Assembly: GCF_000378305.1 (NCBI RefSeq)
Contig: NZ_KB899540.1
Coordinates: 377,924 to 441,923, forward strand
Direction: 5' to 3'
Source of the DNA: Thioalkalivibrio sp. ALJ12
GTDB lineage: Bacteria > Pseudomonadota > Gammaproteobacteria > Ectothiorhodospirales > Ectothiorhodospiraceae
Length of the DNA: 64,000 bases
Made by a program: the position numbers and the translations under genes. The notes beneath the pieces were generated by a model. That model saw only the letters and a list, made by a program, of their open reading frames with translations. It was not told the DNA's origin and did not search any database. Of the stretch, positions 11,710-21,726 are shown piece by piece. Numbering within the stretch: position 1 is the first letter of the stretch; every line of letters begins with the position of its first letter.

Positions 11710-12022
11710 CCCCGTCCTTGCGAGGCCCCGCAGGGGCCGCGGCACAAAAGCGCGAAGCGCGTTGAACGGCCGCAGGCCGGCCCGCAGAGCGAGCGCAGCG
11801 AATCACCTCCGTCCGGAACCACCGGATCCCGGCGCTCTGCGAGCTTCAGGAGATTGCCACGTCGGCTTCGCCTCCTCGCAATGACAGGATCCCGAAGAAC
11901 CGTCATCGCGAGGCGCGCAGCGCCGTGGCGATCTCCGTGGATGCCCCCGGCATAGGCCAAGGCGAATATCGGTGGCTCCGGACAGAGGTTGCCGCGTCGG
12001 CTTCGCCTCCTCGCAATGACGG
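11710..12022. repeat. Composite block of CATTGCGAGG-type repeats in the nadE-glnB gap
   Basis: The 443 bp between glnB and nadE contain no gene. They hold a ~175-bp composite (CTTGCGAGGCCCCGCAGGGG, GGCCGCAGGCCGGCCCGCA, GAGCGAGCGCAGCGAA, and a closing CCTCCTCGCAATGACA), then a shorter copy CGTCATCGCGAGGCGCGCAG paired with TTCGCCTCCTCGCAATGACG. A very similar ~175-bp composite recurs at 38.21-38.39 kb. The long palindromes explain the small open frames here, which are not genes. Confidence 0.8.
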
Positions 12023-12048
12023 TGCTCGGGTCCGGCGTCGAGTGTCGC

Positions 12049-13743
12049 TCAATCCGGACGATAACCCGAGGTGATCGGGTAGCGCCGGTCGCGGCCGAAG
12101 GCCCGTCGGCTGACGCGTACGCCGGGCGGGGCCTGGCGGCGCTTGTACTCGGCCAGGAAAACCAGCCGCGCGATGCGCTCCACGGTGGCCCGATCAAAGC
12201 CATCGGCCACGATCTCCTCCACCGAGCGCTCCTGTTCGACGAAGGCCTCCAGCACCGCATCCAGCACCTCGTAGGGGGGCAGCGAATCGGCATCCTTCTG
12301 GTCGGGCGCCAGTTCGGCGCTGGGCGGACGCTCGATCACCCGCTCGGGGATCGCCGCGCCACGCGTATTGCGCCAGCGCGCCAGGCGGTACACCCACTGC
12401 TTGGAGACATCCTTGAGCGGGGCAAAACCGCCGTTCATGTCGCCATACAGCGTGGAATAGCCGACGGCCATCTCCGACTTGTTGCCGGTCGCCAGCAGCA
12501 GCTTGCCGCTGCGGTTCGACAGTGCCATCAGCAGCACCCCGCGGGCGCGCGACTGCAGGTTCTCCTCGGTCACATCCCCCGCATGGGCGGGCATCGCGTC
12601 GAACGCCGGTGACAGGCCCTCGAGGAAGTCCTGCACCATCGGCTCAATCGCGATCTCGTGGTACTCGATACCCAGCAGCCGGGCCTGTGCCTCGGCATCC
12701 TCGATACTCATCGACGCGGTGTAGCGATACGGCATCATCACCGCCGTCACGGCGGCCGGACCCAGGGCGTCCACCGCCAGTGCGGCCGTCAGCCCCGAGT
12801 CGATGCCGCCGGACAGGCCCAGCAGCACGCCGGGAAACCCATTCTTGGCGACATAGTCGCGGATGCCGATCATCAGGGCCTGGTAGAGGTCGCGGGCATC
12901 CGCCTCGTCCGGCTCCGGGCCGGGGTCGGTCAGCGTCGGGCGGATGCCGCAGGCGGACAGGTGCATGGTCTCGGGACGGGGCTGCAGTTCGATCCCGGAC
13001 GGTCCGCGCCGGCCCTGCACCAGGGCATACCCGGTCGCCCAGGCCGGCAGCACCGCGCGCGCGCCATGCGCGGCGTCGTGCACGAAGGAGCGGCCGTCGA
13101 ACACCAGCTCGTCCTGACCGCCCACCTGGTTCACGTAGACCACCGGGCAGCCGGTCTCGGCGACCCGCGCGCCCACCACCTGCAGGCGCTCCTCGGCCTT
13201 GCCGCGATGATAGGGCGAGGCATTCAGGTTCAGGATCAGTTCGGCGCCGGCCGCCTGTGCGGCAGCGGCTGGCGCCGCCTGCCAGATGTCCTCGCAGACG
13301 GTCAGGCCGATCCGCCAGCCCGCCAGCTCAACCACGCAGGCCTGATCGCCCGCGACGAAATAGCGCTGTTCGTCGAATACCGAATAGTTGGGCAGGACCT
13401 GCTTGGCATAGCGCGCGATCTCGCGACCGTCGCGCAGCCACAGCGCGGCGTTCACCAGACCCTTCTCGGTGGTAACCGGCGCGCCGAGGATCACGTCGAT
13501 GCCCGCTACCGAGCGTGTAATCGCGGCCAGGGACTGCTCCACCGCGCGCAGGAAGGCCGGGCGCAGCAGCAGGTCCTCCGGGGGGTAGCCGGTCAGGGCG
13601 AGTTCGGGGAAGACCACCGCGCGCGCACCGGCGGCGCGGGCCTGTTCGATCGCGTCCTCGATCAGGTGGCGGTTCGTATCCAGCCCGCCCACGATCGGGT
13701 TGATCTGGGCCAGGGCCAGCGGCAGGTCATCGGTGGACGCCAT
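12049..13743 (-). CDS. nadE: Glutamine-dependent NAD+ synthetase
   Basis: A 564-residue two-domain enzyme that amidates deamido-NAD to NAD+ using ATP and glutamine. The N-terminal amidase (nitrilase fold, 1-260) shows its Glu-Lys-Cys triad in FPELALTGYPPEDL, KQVLPNYSVFDEQ and GLTVCEDIWQ. The C-terminal synthetase has the PP-loop LGLSGGIDSGLTAAL (about 303-317) and ATGNKSEMAVGYSTLYGD. It follows sucD with 9 bp between them. The last residues SGYRPD run next to the repeat block. Confidence 0.96.
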   Translation of the reverse strand: MASTDDLPLALAQINPIVGGLDTNRHLIEDAIEQARAAGARAVVFPELALTGYPPEDLLLRPAFLRAVEQSLAAITRSVAGIDVILGAPVTTEKGLVNAALWLRDGREIARYAKQVLPNYSVFDEQRYFVAGDQACVVELAGWRIGLTVCEDIWQAAPAAAAQAAGAELILNLNASPYHRGKAEERLQVVGARVAETGCPVVYVNQVGGQDELVFDGRSFVHDAAHGARAVLPAWATGYALVQGRRGPSGIELQPRPETMHLSACGIRPTLTDPGPEPDEADARDLYQALMIGIRDYVAKNGFPGVLLGLSGGIDSGLTAALAVDALGPAAVTAVMMPYRYTASMSIEDAEAQARLLGIEYHEIAIEPMVQDFLEGLSPAFDAMPAHAGDVTEENLQSRARGVLLMALSNRSGKLLLATGNKSEMAVGYSTLYGDMNGGFAPLKDVSKQWVYRLARWRNTRGAAIPERVIERPPSAELAPDQKDADSLPPYEVLDAVLEAFVEQERSVEEIVADGFDRATVERIARLVFLAEYKRRQAPPGVRVSRRAFGRDRRYPITSGYRPD

Positions 13744-13752
13744 CGCGGCGTA

Positions 13753-14628
13753 TCAGGCGCGATCGAGCGCGGACTGCATGGCCTGGCCGAGTTCGGCCGG
13801 GCTCTCGGCCACGCTCGCCCCGGCCGCACGCAGGGCCGCCATCTTCTGTTCGGCCGTGCCCTGGCCGCCGGCGATGATCGCCCCGGCATGGCCCATGCGA
13901 CGTCCGGGCGGCGCGGTGGCGCCCGCGATGTAGGCCGCCACCGGCTTGTCGAACTCGTTCTCGATATAGCGCGCGGCGCGTTCCTCGGCATCGCCGCCGA
14001 TCTCGCCGACCAGCAGCACGCCGTCGGTCTCCGGGTCGTCGCGGAACAGGCGCAGGCAGTCGACGAAGTCAAGCCCCTGGATCGGGTCGCCACCGATACC
14101 GATACAGGTACTCTGGCCCAGGCCCCGATCCGAGGTCTGCTTGACGGCCTCGTAGGTCAGGGTGCCGGAGCGCGAGATGATGCCGATGCGCCCGCGCTGG
14201 TGGATATAGCCGGGCATGATGCCGACCTTGCAGGCATCCGGGGTGATGATGCCGGGGCAGTTCGGGCCGATCAGGCGGGTCGGGCTGCCGGCCAGCACCT
14301 GCTTCACGCGGATCATGTCCTGCACCGGGATGCCCTCGGTGATGCACACGGCCAGCTCGATGCCGGCATCCGCCGCCTCGCAGATCGCATCGGCCGCGAA
14401 CGGGGCCGGGACATAGATCATGCTGACGGTCGCACCCGTCTGCGCCACCGCATCGGCGACGGTATCGAACACCGGACGGTCCAGATGCGTCTGTCCGCCC
14501 TTGCCGGGCGTCACGCCCCCGACCAGACGGGTGCCGTAGGCGATCGCCTGCTCGGAGTGGAAGCTGCCCTGCTTGCCGGTAAAGCCCTGGCAGATCACCT
14601 TCGTATCGCGGTCGACGAGGATGCTCAT
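13753..14628 (-). CDS. sucD: Succinyl-CoA synthetase subunit alpha
   Basis: The 291-residue alpha subunit interconverts succinyl-CoA and succinate with nucleotide phosphorylation in the TCA cycle. It shows the CoA-binding Rossmann start [19 protein letters not shown], the signature [20 protein letters not shown], and the phosphohistidine loop [18 protein letters not shown] with the active His near 246. Its start overlaps the sucC stop by 4 bp, the usual translational coupling of this pair. Confidence 0.97.
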   Translation of the reverse strand: MSILVDRDTKVICQGFTGKQGSFHSEQAIAYGTRLVGGVTPGKGGQTHLDRPVFDTVADAVAQTGATVSMIYVPAPFAADAICEAADAGIELAVCITEGIPVQDMIRVKQVLAGSPTRLIGPNCPGIITPDACKVGIMPGYIHQRGRIGIISRSGTLTYEAVKQTSDRGLGQSTCIGIGGDPIQGLDFVDCLRLFRDDPETDGVLLVGEIGGDAEERAARYIENEFDKPVAAYIAGATAPPGRRMGHAGAIIAGGQGTAEQKMAALRAAGASVAESPAELGQAMQSALDRA

Positions 14629-15785
14629 GCCACGGCCTCCACCACGGTGCGCGCCGCGCGGTCGAGGTCCGCGGCCGGGATCACGTCCAGGCCGGAGCTG
14701 GCCAGGGCCTCGCGGCCCTGCTCGGCATTCGTGCCTTCCAGCCGCACCACCACCGGCACCTGGACCTGCACCTCGCGGATTGCAGCGATGATGCCCTCGG
14801 CGATCAGGTCGCAGCGCACGATGCCGCCAAAGATATTCACCAGCACCGCCTTCACCGAAGGGTCCGACAGGATCAGCTTGAACGCGGCCGTGACCCGCTC
14901 CACCGTCGTGCCGCCGCCGACATCCAGGAAGTTGGCCGGCTCGCCGCCGTGGTGCTTGATCAGGTCCATCGTGGCCATGGCCAGGCCCGCGCCGTTCACC
15001 ATGCAGCCGATGGAGCCGTCCAGGCGGATGTAGTTGAGGTCGTGCTCGTGCGCCTGTTCCTCGGCCGGGTCGCGCTGGCGCGCGTCACGTTCGGCCATCA
15101 GTGCCTTCTGGCGGTAGGCGGCGGAGTCGTCCACGGTCAGCTTGGCGTCGATGGCCAGCAGCTGGTCGTCAGCGGTCAGCACCAGCGGGTTGATCTCCAG
15201 CAGCTGCGCATCCACCTGCTGGAACAGGGCATGGGCATTGGTCACCAGTTGGGCCATCGCCTTGGCCGGCTCGCCCGACAGCCCGAGGGCAAAGGCAACC
15301 CGCCGCCCGTGAAACGGCATCACGCCCGTGGCCGGGTGGATCGGCAGGGTGATCACCGCCTCGGGCCGTTCGGCGGCCAGGGTTTCGATGTCCATGCCGC
15401 CCTCGGCGGAGACCACCAGCGCCAGGCGCTCGCGGGCCCGGTCCACCAGCAGGGCGAAATAGAACTCGCGGGCGATGTCGGCGGCTGGCTCCAGCAGGAG
15501 CTGATCCACCGGCAGGCCCTCGGGGCCGCTCTGCCCGGTGACCAGACGCGAGCCCAGCAGCTTCTCCGCCGCCTCGCGCGCAGCCTCGGCGGAATCCGCC
15601 ATCACCACGCCACCGGCCTTGCCGCGCCCGCCGGAATGCACCTGGGCCTTGACCAGCACTCGCTCGCCGCCCAGTGCCTGCCAGGCCTCGGGAAGCTCGT
15701 CAGCGTGGGTGATCACCTGTCCGTCGGGAACGGGGATGCCGGCGTCGCGAAAGCGCGCCTTGGCCTGAAATTCGTGGAGATTCAT
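14625..15785 (-). CDS. sucC: Succinyl-CoA synthetase subunit beta
   Basis: The 386-residue beta subunit supplies the ATP-grasp nucleotide site and the succinate site. [20 protein letters not shown] opens the ATP-grasp domain; [15 protein letters not shown] is the Gly-rich loop, and [16 protein letters not shown] with [16 protein letters not shown] forms the C-terminal CoA-ligase domain. The length matches the family (about 388). It is the first gene of the sucCD pair, 66 bp after panD. Confidence 0.97.
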   Translation of the reverse strand: MNLHEFQAKARFRDAGIPVPDGQVITHADELPEAWQALGGERVLVKAQVHSGGRGKAGGVVMADSAEAAREAAEKLLGSRLVTGQSGPEGLPVDQLLLEPAADIAREFYFALLVDRARERLALVVSAEGGMDIETLAAERPEAVITLPIHPATGVMPFHGRRVAFALGLSGEPAKAMAQLVTNAHALFQQVDAQLLEINPLVLTADDQLLAIDAKLTVDDSAAYRQKALMAERDARQRDPAEEQAHEHDLNYIRLDGSIGCMVNGAGLAMATMDLIKHHGGEPANFLDVGGGTTVERVTAAFKLILSDPSVKAVLVNIFGGIVRCDLIAEGIIAAIREVQVQVPVVVRLEGTNAEQGREALASSGLDVIPAADLDRAARTVVEAVA

Positions 15786-15851
15786 GGGTGTGGAGGATAG
15801 CGGTGAGGCCGTTGCCCTACAACTGCGGGGGCGAACGCGAGGGGTGGTTTC

Positions 15852-16232
15852 TCAGGCGGCCTGCACCGGGATGCCGTGGCCAGTGCGCACGATCGCGTTG
15901 CGGGCGTCGAGATACACGAGGTTCGGGGTGAATTCCCGGGCCTCGGCCGCTTCCATCTGCGCGTAGGCGCAGATGATCACGCGGTGCCCCACCGCCGCCT
16001 TGTGCGCGGCCGCGCCATTGACCGAGATGATGCCGGAGCCCGGCTCGCCCTCGATCGCGTAGGTGGTGAAGCGCTCGCCGTTGTCCACGTTGTAGATCTG
16101 GATCTGCTCGAACGGCAGGATGCCGGCGGCTTCCAGCAGCCGCGTATCGATGGCGCACGAGCCCTCGTACTCCAGCTCACAATGAGTGACCTGGGCCTTG
16201 TGCAGCTTGCCCTTGAGCATGGTGACGTGCAT
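15852..16232 (-). CDS. panD: Aspartate 1-decarboxylase proenzyme
   Basis: A 126-residue pyruvoyl enzyme that makes beta-alanine from aspartate for pantothenate. The proenzyme cleaves itself between Gly24 and Ser25, visible in [11 protein letters not shown], and Ser25 becomes the pyruvoyl group. The start [11 protein letters not shown] is preferred to the internal MLKGK because it keeps Ser at position 25, as in E. coli PanD. A longer frame that runs through panC is a shadow. The gene lies 92 bp after panC. Confidence 0.96.
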   Translation of the reverse strand: MHVTMLKGKLHKAQVTHCELEYEGSCAIDTRLLEAAGILPFEQIQIYNVDNGERFTTYAIEGEPGSGIISVNGAAAHKAAVGHRVIICAYAQMEAAEAREFTPNLVYLDARNAIVRTGHGIPVQAA

Positions 16233-16324
16233 CGGCGATTTTCCCGGCGATAACCTCTGGGGGCGCGAAATTATCCGCGATTGTGCCAGGCGCGGCAAAT
16301 GCCCCACCCCGAATCGGGCACGGA

Positions 16325-17206
16325 TCAGTTCGTCGGGCGGGTGCGGACGTTGTCGATCAGACGGACTTCCGCCAGCCACGCGGCGGCCAGCACGACCAGG
16401 TCCTGATCGGCCAGCGCCACGCCATGCTCCGGCTCGGCCAGGTCCTGCGCGCGGCGGATGGACAGGTATTCGGGGTCGAAGCCGGCCTCGCGGAGACGAT
16501 CGCAGGCACGCCCCTCGACCTCGGGGATGCGCTCGGCATCGAATACGGTCGCGCCCCGGCAGACCGTGGCCACTTCGTCCAGCACGCGCTTGAGCTCCGG
16601 CGCGATCACCCGCGCCTCTTCGGGCAACTGGTCGTTGCGCGAGCTGCAGGCCAGGCCATCCTTCTCGCGTACCGTCGGGATGGCCTCGACCCGTACCGGG
16701 ATATCCAGCCCCTGCACCATGCGCTCGACCAGCTTGAACTGCTGGTAGTCCTTCTCGCCGAACAGCGCGATATCCGGCCGCACGAGATTGAACAGCTTGG
16801 TCACCACCGTGGCCACGCCATCGAAGTGCCCCGGGCGAAAAGCCCCCTCCAGCATCTCCGACAGTCCCGGGACGACCACCCGCACTGGAGGCATGCCGTC
16901 GTCCGGGTACATATCCTCCTCCGACGGGCAGAACACCGCGTCCACACCCGCCTCGGTCAGCAGGCGCGAGTCCTCCTCCAGGGTGCGCGGATAGCGCTCC
17001 AGGTCCTCGGGGCGGTCGAACTGCATCGGATTCACGAAAATCGAAACCACCACGCGCTGCGAACGCGCCCGGGCATGCCGGATCAGCGTCATATGCCCCT
17101 CGTGCAGGTGCCCCATCGTGGGGATCAGGGCAATGGTTCCGCGGCCCTTGCGGGCCCATTCTCGATGCATGGCCACCAACTGGGGCCGGTCACGCAGGAT
17201 TCTCAT
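16325..17206 (-). CDS. panC: Pantothenate synthetase
   Basis: A 293-residue ATP-dependent ligase that joins pantoate and beta-alanine. The nucleotidyl-transferase motifs are [14 protein letters not shown] (HIGH-like, about 30-43), [33 protein letters not shown] and [16 protein letters not shown] (KMSKS-like). It lies between panB and panD on the minus strand, so the three genes of the pathway are clustered. Confidence 0.97.
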   Translation of the reverse strand: MRILRDRPQLVAMHREWARKGRGTIALIPTMGHLHEGHMTLIRHARARSQRVVVSIFVNPMQFDRPEDLERYPRTLEEDSRLLTEAGVDAVFCPSEEDMYPDDGMPPVRVVVPGLSEMLEGAFRPGHFDGVATVVTKLFNLVRPDIALFGEKDYQQFKLVERMVQGLDIPVRVEAIPTVREKDGLACSSRNDQLPEEARVIAPELKRVLDEVATVCRGATVFDAERIPEVEGRACDRLREAGFDPEYLSIRRAQDLAEPEHGVALADQDLVVLAAAWLAEVRLIDNVRTRPTN

Positions 17207-17257
17207 GGGCCAGGGGTCTCTTGGGCCGGGGTCCTCATGGACGGAAAAAAGAAAGAA

Positions 17258-18052
17258 CTAACGGTACGTGTGCACGCCGGATTCAGGGAACGTGCGCGCA
17301 CGCACCGCCTCGCAATAGGCGCGAACTGCGCCCTCCAGCGAGCCACCGTCGCCCAGAAAGTCGCGGGCGAAACGCGGCGGCTCGGGCGTCAGACCAATCA
17401 CGTCCTGGATCACCAGGACCTGGCCATCGCAGCGCGGGCTGGCGCCGATCCCGATCACCGGGATATCGGTCGCGCGCACGATCGCGTTCGCCAGCTCCTC
17501 CGGTACGCTTTCCAGGAGCAGGCCCTGGGCACCCGCCGCTTCCAGGCGTGCGGCCAGCGATTCCATCTCGGCGGCGGCGTGCGGGTCACGACCCTGTACA
17601 CGATAGCCACCCATGCGATGCACCGCCTGCGGCGTCAGGCCCAGATGGGCACAAACGGGAATCCCGGCGGCCACCAGGCGCTCGACGATCGGCAGCTCGG
17701 CCAGACCGCACTCGACCTTGACCATGTGCGCACCGGCACGCAGCAAGGCCCCGGACTGCTGCAACGCGGTCGGTGCATCGGCGTCGCCAAGAAACGGCAA
17801 GTCCGCCATAATCATTGCGTTATGGGTCACACGAGCAACATTTGCGACGTGATAACACATGTCGTCAATTGTCACCGGCAGCGTGGTCGGGTGCCCCTGC
17901 ACCACCATGCCGAGCGAATCCCCGACCAGGATGACGTCCACGCCACAGCGATCCAGTAGCGCGGCAAAGGACGCATCATACGCCGTCAGACAGGTAATCG
18001 GTTCGCCGGCCTGCTTGCGCCTGGCCAGCGTATTGACCGTGATCGGCCGCAT
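17258..18052 (-). CDS. panB: 3-methyl-2-oxobutanoate hydroxymethyltransferase
   Basis: A 264-residue decameric TIM-barrel enzyme that makes ketopantoate from 2-oxoisovalerate and methylene-tetrahydrofolate. Metal and substrate motifs are ILVGDSLGMVVQGHPTTLPV, KVECGLAELPIVERLV, CAHLGLTPQAVHRMGGYRVQ and PVIGIGASPRCDGQVLV. The gene is 36 bp after the deoxynucleoside kinase and 51 bp before panC. Confidence 0.97.
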   Translation of the reverse strand: MRPITVNTLARRKQAGEPITCLTAYDASFAALLDRCGVDVILVGDSLGMVVQGHPTTLPVTIDDMCYHVANVARVTHNAMIMADLPFLGDADAPTALQQSGALLRAGAHMVKVECGLAELPIVERLVAAGIPVCAHLGLTPQAVHRMGGYRVQGRDPHAAAEMESLAARLEAAGAQGLLLESVPEELANAIVRATDIPVIGIGASPRCDGQVLVIQDVIGLTPEPPRFARDFLGDGGSLEGAVRAYCEAVRARTFPESGVHTYR

Positions 18053-18088
18053 CAGTCTGCCTCCCGGGCGGGATCGGTCTGCCGCACG

Positions 18089-18739
18089 TCAGAGCGTGAT
18101 CGGCAGCGGATTGAAATAGTGTCGGCCACCCTGGATCGGCTCCAGGAACTGCACCAGCTGTTCGAAATCGGCCGGATTGTTCACCCAGTCGATCTCGGTG
18201 GCGTTCACGATCACCAGTGCCGCCCCTTCGAAATGATAGAAGAATTCCGCATAGGCGGCGTTCAGGCGTTCCAGGTAATGCGCCTCGATGTGACGTTCGT
18301 ACGGTCGCGCACGCTGGCGAATGCGGTCCAGCAGCACTTCCACGGGCGCCTGCAGGTAGATCACCAGATCAGGTCGTGGCAGACCCGCGCGCAGATGCCG
18401 AAACATCTCGCGGTAGATCTCCAGCTCGTCAGGGTGCAGGTTGAGCTCGGCGAACAGCGGGTCCTTGTCCATCACGTAGTCGGCCACGTGGCGCTGCTCG
18501 AACAGGCCCTTCTGGCTGACCGGCGTCAGCTGCCGCACACGCTGCACCAGAAAATGCAGCTGCGTGGCCAGGGCGTGTTTGTCCGGCTCCTGGTAGAAGC
18601 GCTCGAGGAACGGGTTCTCGTCCGGTGCTTCAAAAATTCCCTCAGCCCGCAGGTGTTCCGACAGCAGACGCGCGAGGCTGGACTTGCCCACCCCGATCGG
18701 TCCTTCCACCGCAACAAAATCGAAGTTGCTCAGACTCAC
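18089..18739 (-). CDS. Deoxynucleoside kinase (deoxyadenosine/deoxyguanosine kinase-like)
   Basis: A 216-residue P-loop kinase that phosphorylates deoxynucleosides for salvage. The Walker A loop VEGPIGVGKSSLARLL is at 11-26. The substrate Arg lies in FEQRHVADYVMD, and the LID region is DRIRQRARPYERHIEAHYL. Proteins of this dNK family commonly sit between folK and panB in gammaproteobacteria, as here: it overlaps folK by 4 bp and is 36 bp from panB. Which base is preferred cannot be decided from sequence. Confidence 0.88.
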   Translation of the reverse strand: MSLSNFDFVAVEGPIGVGKSSLARLLSEHLRAEGIFEAPDENPFLERFYQEPDKHALATQLHFLVQRVRQLTPVSQKGLFEQRHVADYVMDKDPLFAELNLHPDELEIYREMFRHLRAGLPRPDLVIYLQAPVEVLLDRIRQRARPYERHIEAHYLERLNAAYAEFFYHFEGAALVIVNATEIDWVNNPADFEQLVQFLEPIQGGRHYFNPLPITL

Positions 18740-19266
18740 CGCTGCCCTCCAGCACGGGCAACGTTCGGGTCCTCCAGCGCGACCAGCGAGGCGCCATCGA
18801 AGCGGCGGGCGAGCCGCTCGATCAGGCCCTCACCCGGAATCTTCAGACCCGGTGCCAGCTCGGCCAGCGGCAGGACCACGAAGTCGCGCTCGGCCAGGCC
18901 CGGATGGGGTACATGCAGCCCGGGCAGGTCCAGCACCTGATCCCCGTACAGCAAGATGTCCAGGTCGAGCAGGCGCGGCCCCCAGCGGGTGCCATCGCGC
19001 TCGCGGCCACAGTCGGCCTCGATCGCTTGCAGCGCATGCAGCAGCTCCAGGGGTTCGAGCCGGGTGTGCAGCCGGGCCACGGCATTCACGTAGTCCGGCT
19101 GGTCCTGCGGGCCCATCGGCGGGTTTCGGTACAGCCGCGACTGCCCCGTCAGCAGCGTCTGCGGCACGTCACCGGCCAGGCGCCGAAAGGCCTCGCGCAC
19201 CTGATCCTCGGGGTCGCCAAGATTGGCGCCGATGCCCACGAACACCTGCAAACCAGCGTCGGTCAT
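18736..19266 (-). CDS. folK: 2-amino-4-hydroxy-6-hydroxymethyldihydropteridine diphosphokinase
   Basis: A 176-residue pyrophosphokinase of folate synthesis. The start VFVGIGANLGDPEDQVREAF, the loop FPRNPPMG-like YRNPPMGPQDQPDYVNAV, and the catalytic RWGPRLLDLDILLYGD (two magnesium-binding Asp) are diagnostic. It overlaps pcnB by 4 bp upstream and the kinase gene by 4 bp downstream, so pcnB-folK-dNK are translated as a coupled set. Confidence 0.96.
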   Translation of the reverse strand: MTDAGLQVFVGIGANLGDPEDQVREAFRRLAGDVPQTLLTGQSRLYRNPPMGPQDQPDYVNAVARLHTRLEPLELLHALQAIEADCGRERDGTRWGPRLLDLDILLYGDQVLDLPGLHVPHPGLAERDFVVLPLAELAPGLKIPGEGLIERLARRFDGASLVALEDPNVARAGGQR

Positions 19267-20678
19267 GCCGCATCCCCGCCGTCATTCGAGCTGCCGGCTT
19301 CGCCATCGCCCGTGCGTCGACGTTTTCGGCGACGCCCGCCACGGCGGGCACGGCCCTTACCCTTGCCGCCGCCCCCAGCCATCTTCTTCTGCTCGCCCTC
19401 GTCCTTCTCCTGGAACTCGGTCCACCAGCGACACAGTTCCGGGTCGGCATCGCCCGCGCGGGCGCGCAGGCAGAGAAAATCGTATCCCGCTCGGAAACGC
19501 GGATGCGTCAGCAGGCGCAGCGCGCGGCCACCCCGCGCCCGTTCCAGCCGCGCCTGCAGCTCCCAGATCTCACGCACGATCAGGCTGAAGCGCTTGGGGA
19601 TCGACACCGTCTTCACCTGGCGATCCAGCACCTCGGCCATCGCCTGCTGCCAGGCCGGGATCTCCTGCTCGCCGTCCTCGATGCGCCGGGTCGCCGCCAC
19701 CTGCACCGGGGCCCACAGGATCGCGGCATAAAGAAACGCCGGGTTGACCCCAAGCTCTTCGTTGATGCGCTTGTCAGTATTGAGCAACGACTCGACCAGG
19801 AACTGCCGCCGCTCGGCGCCCACATCCGGATCGGCGAAGCACTCGGCCGCCTCCGGGAACATCGGCGCGAACAGACCAAAGCGCTCCAGTTCATCCAGGC
19901 AGGTGACCGCCGCACCACTGTGGAACAGCTTGATCACCTCGTCGAACAGCCGCGCCGGGGCCACCGTCTGCATCAGGCCCGCGAGCTCGTGTATCCCGGC
20001 CTCGACCTCGGGCGCGACGCGCAGCCCCAGCTTCGCGGAGAAACGCACCGCGCGCAGCATGCGCACTGGGTCCTCGCGCAGCCGCGTCTCGACATCGTCT
20101 CCGATCAGGCGCAACACGCCCTCGCGCAGGTCCTCGACCCCGCCGGTGTAGTCGAGCACCGAGAAATCGTCGATGTCGTAGTACAGCGCGTTCACGCTGA
20201 AGTCCCGCCGCACCGCGTCCTGCTCGATCGTGCCGTAGCGGTTGTCGCGCAGGATGCGCCCCTCGTCGCTCAGCGCCACCTGCCCGTCGCCGCCCTCGTC
20301 CTCGTCGTGCGGCGCTCGGAAGGTGGCGACCTCGATCACCTCGCGGCCGAACAAGACATGAGCCAGGCGGAAACGGCGCCCGATCAGGCGGCAGTTACGG
20401 AACAGCCCGCGCACCTGGTCCGGCGTGGCATCGGTCGCGATGTCGAAGTCCTTCGGCTCGCGCCCCAGCAGCAGGTCGCGCACGCCCCCGCCCACCAGAC
20501 AGGCGCGGTAGCCCGCATCACGCAGGCGATAGAGCACCTTCAGGGCGTTATCGTCGATCGCGGCACGCGAGATGCCGTGCTCCTCGCGTGAATACACGCG
20601 CGGTTCGGGGATCGCGGCGGACGGGGTTGCAGGATCGGCCTGAGTCACTCGGTTCGGGTTCCGTGAACGAAAGCGCAA
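19263..20678 (-). CDS. pcnB: Poly(A) polymerase I
   Basis: A 471-residue nucleotidyltransferase that adds 3' poly(A) tails to RNA and so promotes decay. The head domain has CLVGGGVRDLLLGREPKDFD with catalytic Asp77 and Asp79, followed by RRDFSVNALYYDIDDFSVLD and EDPVRMLRAVRFSAKLGL. Features of pcnB over the related tRNA CCA-adding enzyme are the N-terminal extension and the very basic C-terminal tail (KGKGRARRGGRRRKRRR), which probably binds RNA. The preceding pcnB-folK order is typical. Confidence 0.94.
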   Translation of the reverse strand: MRFRSRNPNRVTQADPATPSAAIPEPRVYSREEHGISRAAIDDNALKVLYRLRDAGYRACLVGGGVRDLLLGREPKDFDIATDATPDQVRGLFRNCRLIGRRFRLAHVLFGREVIEVATFRAPHDEDEGGDGQVALSDEGRILRDNRYGTIEQDAVRRDFSVNALYYDIDDFSVLDYTGGVEDLREGVLRLIGDDVETRLREDPVRMLRAVRFSAKLGLRVAPEVEAGIHELAGLMQTVAPARLFDEVIKLFHSGAAVTCLDELERFGLFAPMFPEAAECFADPDVGAERRQFLVESLLNTDKRINEELGVNPAFLYAAILWAPVQVAATRRIEDGEQEIPAWQQAMAEVLDRQVKTVSIPKRFSLIVREIWELQARLERARGGRALRLLTHPRFRAGYDFLCLRARAGDADPELCRWWTEFQEKDEGEQKKMAGGGGKGKGRARRGGRRRKRRRTGDGEAGSSNDGGDAA

Positions 20679-20724
20679 TATGGTAACAGCAAGCCGGTTC
20701 GGGAAAGGACCGGACGGACAAACA

Positions 20725-21195
20725 TCATGTCCCGGCTCCTCGTCCCGCCCCCGACAACTGCAGGCGCAGCGGCGCGGTTTCGCCGGTCAGGCGGTAGCGC
20801 AGATAGTCATCGAGGATACGCCGATGGTCAAAGACCAGGGGCTGGCTCTGATCGTCGGGGTCCAGCCAGGCACAGTCCGCGGCGTCATCGGCCGCATGGG
20901 CCTCGCCCGCACCGCGCGCCACGAATACGGCGCTGACGGTGTGCCCGCGCGGATCCCGCGCAGGATCGGAATAGACGCCCAGCAAGGCCTCCAGCGTGAC
21001 CTCCAGACCGGTTTCCTCCAGGGCCTCGCGCACGGCGGCCAGCTCAACCGACTCGCCGACATCCACGAAGCCCCCGGGGAGGGCCCAGCCATGGGGCGGG
21101 TTGCGTCGCTCGATCACCAGGACACGGCCAGGGTGAGCGGGGTGATGGATCACCACATCCGCGGCCAGCAAGGGGGTTTGTGGTGGGCCACTCAT
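20725..21195 (-). CDS. NUDIX hydrolase
   Basis: A 156-residue hydrolase of nucleoside diphosphates linked to other groups. The Nudix box occupies about 41-63, with GGFVDVGES, then REALEETGLEV giving the metal-binding Glu residues. The line PPHGWALPGGFVDVGE and the later DHRRILDDYLRYRL resemble the ADP-ribose pyrophosphatase / NADH-pyrophosphatase-like group, but the substrate is uncertain. Its start overlaps the hslR stop by 4 bp. Confidence 0.88.
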   Translation of the reverse strand: MSGPPQTPLLAADVVIHHPAHPGRVLVIERRNPPHGWALPGGFVDVGESVELAAVREALEETGLEVTLEALLGVYSDPARDPRGHTVSAVFVARGAGEAHAADDAADCAWLDPDDQSQPLVFDHRRILDDYLRYRLTGETAPLRLQLSGAGRGAGT

Positions 21196-21617
21196 TCGTC
21201 TTGTCCGTCCTGGCGGATGAAACGCCGGATCTGGCGGCGCTGGCGCTTGTCCGGGCGGCGAATAGGCGCGCTGTCGGCCACCGCCCGCTCCGAGCGCCGG
21301 CGCTCGGACTCGGCCTCGCGCCGGGCCGTGCTCTCGGGCGTCTCGGCATACAGCTCGCGCGCCTCGGTCGCGGGCCGACGCTGATCATTCAACGCCCGCA
21401 CGTCGATGTCCCAGGTCTGCTGGCCACGATGAATCGTCAGGCGATCACCCGGGTGCACCCGGCGCGCCGGCTTGCAGCGCTCGCCATTCACATGGACCTT
21501 GCCACCACTGACGGCCTCGGTGGCCAGCGCGCGGGTCTTGAAGAAGCGCGCGGCCCACAGCCACTTGTCGATGCGCAGCCCGCCGGCGGGCGCGGCGCGC
21601 GCCTCAGCCCTGGCCAA
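21192..21617 (-). CDS. hslR: Ribosome-associated heat-shock protein Hsp15 (S4 domain)
   Basis: A 141-residue RNA-binding protein that, in E. coli, rescues stalled 50S subunits carrying nascent chains. The S4 domain covers 14-75: LRIDKWLWAARFFKTRALAT, GGKVHVNGERCKPARRVHPG. The C-terminal half is highly basic. The start is TTG, with GAGGG five bases upstream and no in-frame ATG near. The next gene overlaps by 4 bp. The divergent GST gene starts 109 bp away. Confidence 0.88.
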   Translation of the reverse strand: MARAEARAAPAGGLRIDKWLWAARFFKTRALATEAVSGGKVHVNGERCKPARRVHPGDRLTIHRGQQTWDIDVRALNDQRRPATEARELYAETPESTARREAESERRRSERAVADSAPIRRPDKRQRRQIRRFIRQDGQDE

Positions 21618-21726
21618 GGAACCCTCGCACTGGAGACACTGGACTTTCCCGCCGGATCGCGGGCATGGACAATGCGCGCCTTTCCACCATCAGAGGATGG
21701 GGCCCCGCATGGGGCTTCGATACGTC

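Noticed and set aside
12658-15033. Plus-strand 791-codon open frame opposite nadE-sucD-sucC
   Set aside because: It lies exactly antisense to three well-defined genes. It has no family features and is low in hydrophobic pattern; it is a high-GC frame shadow.
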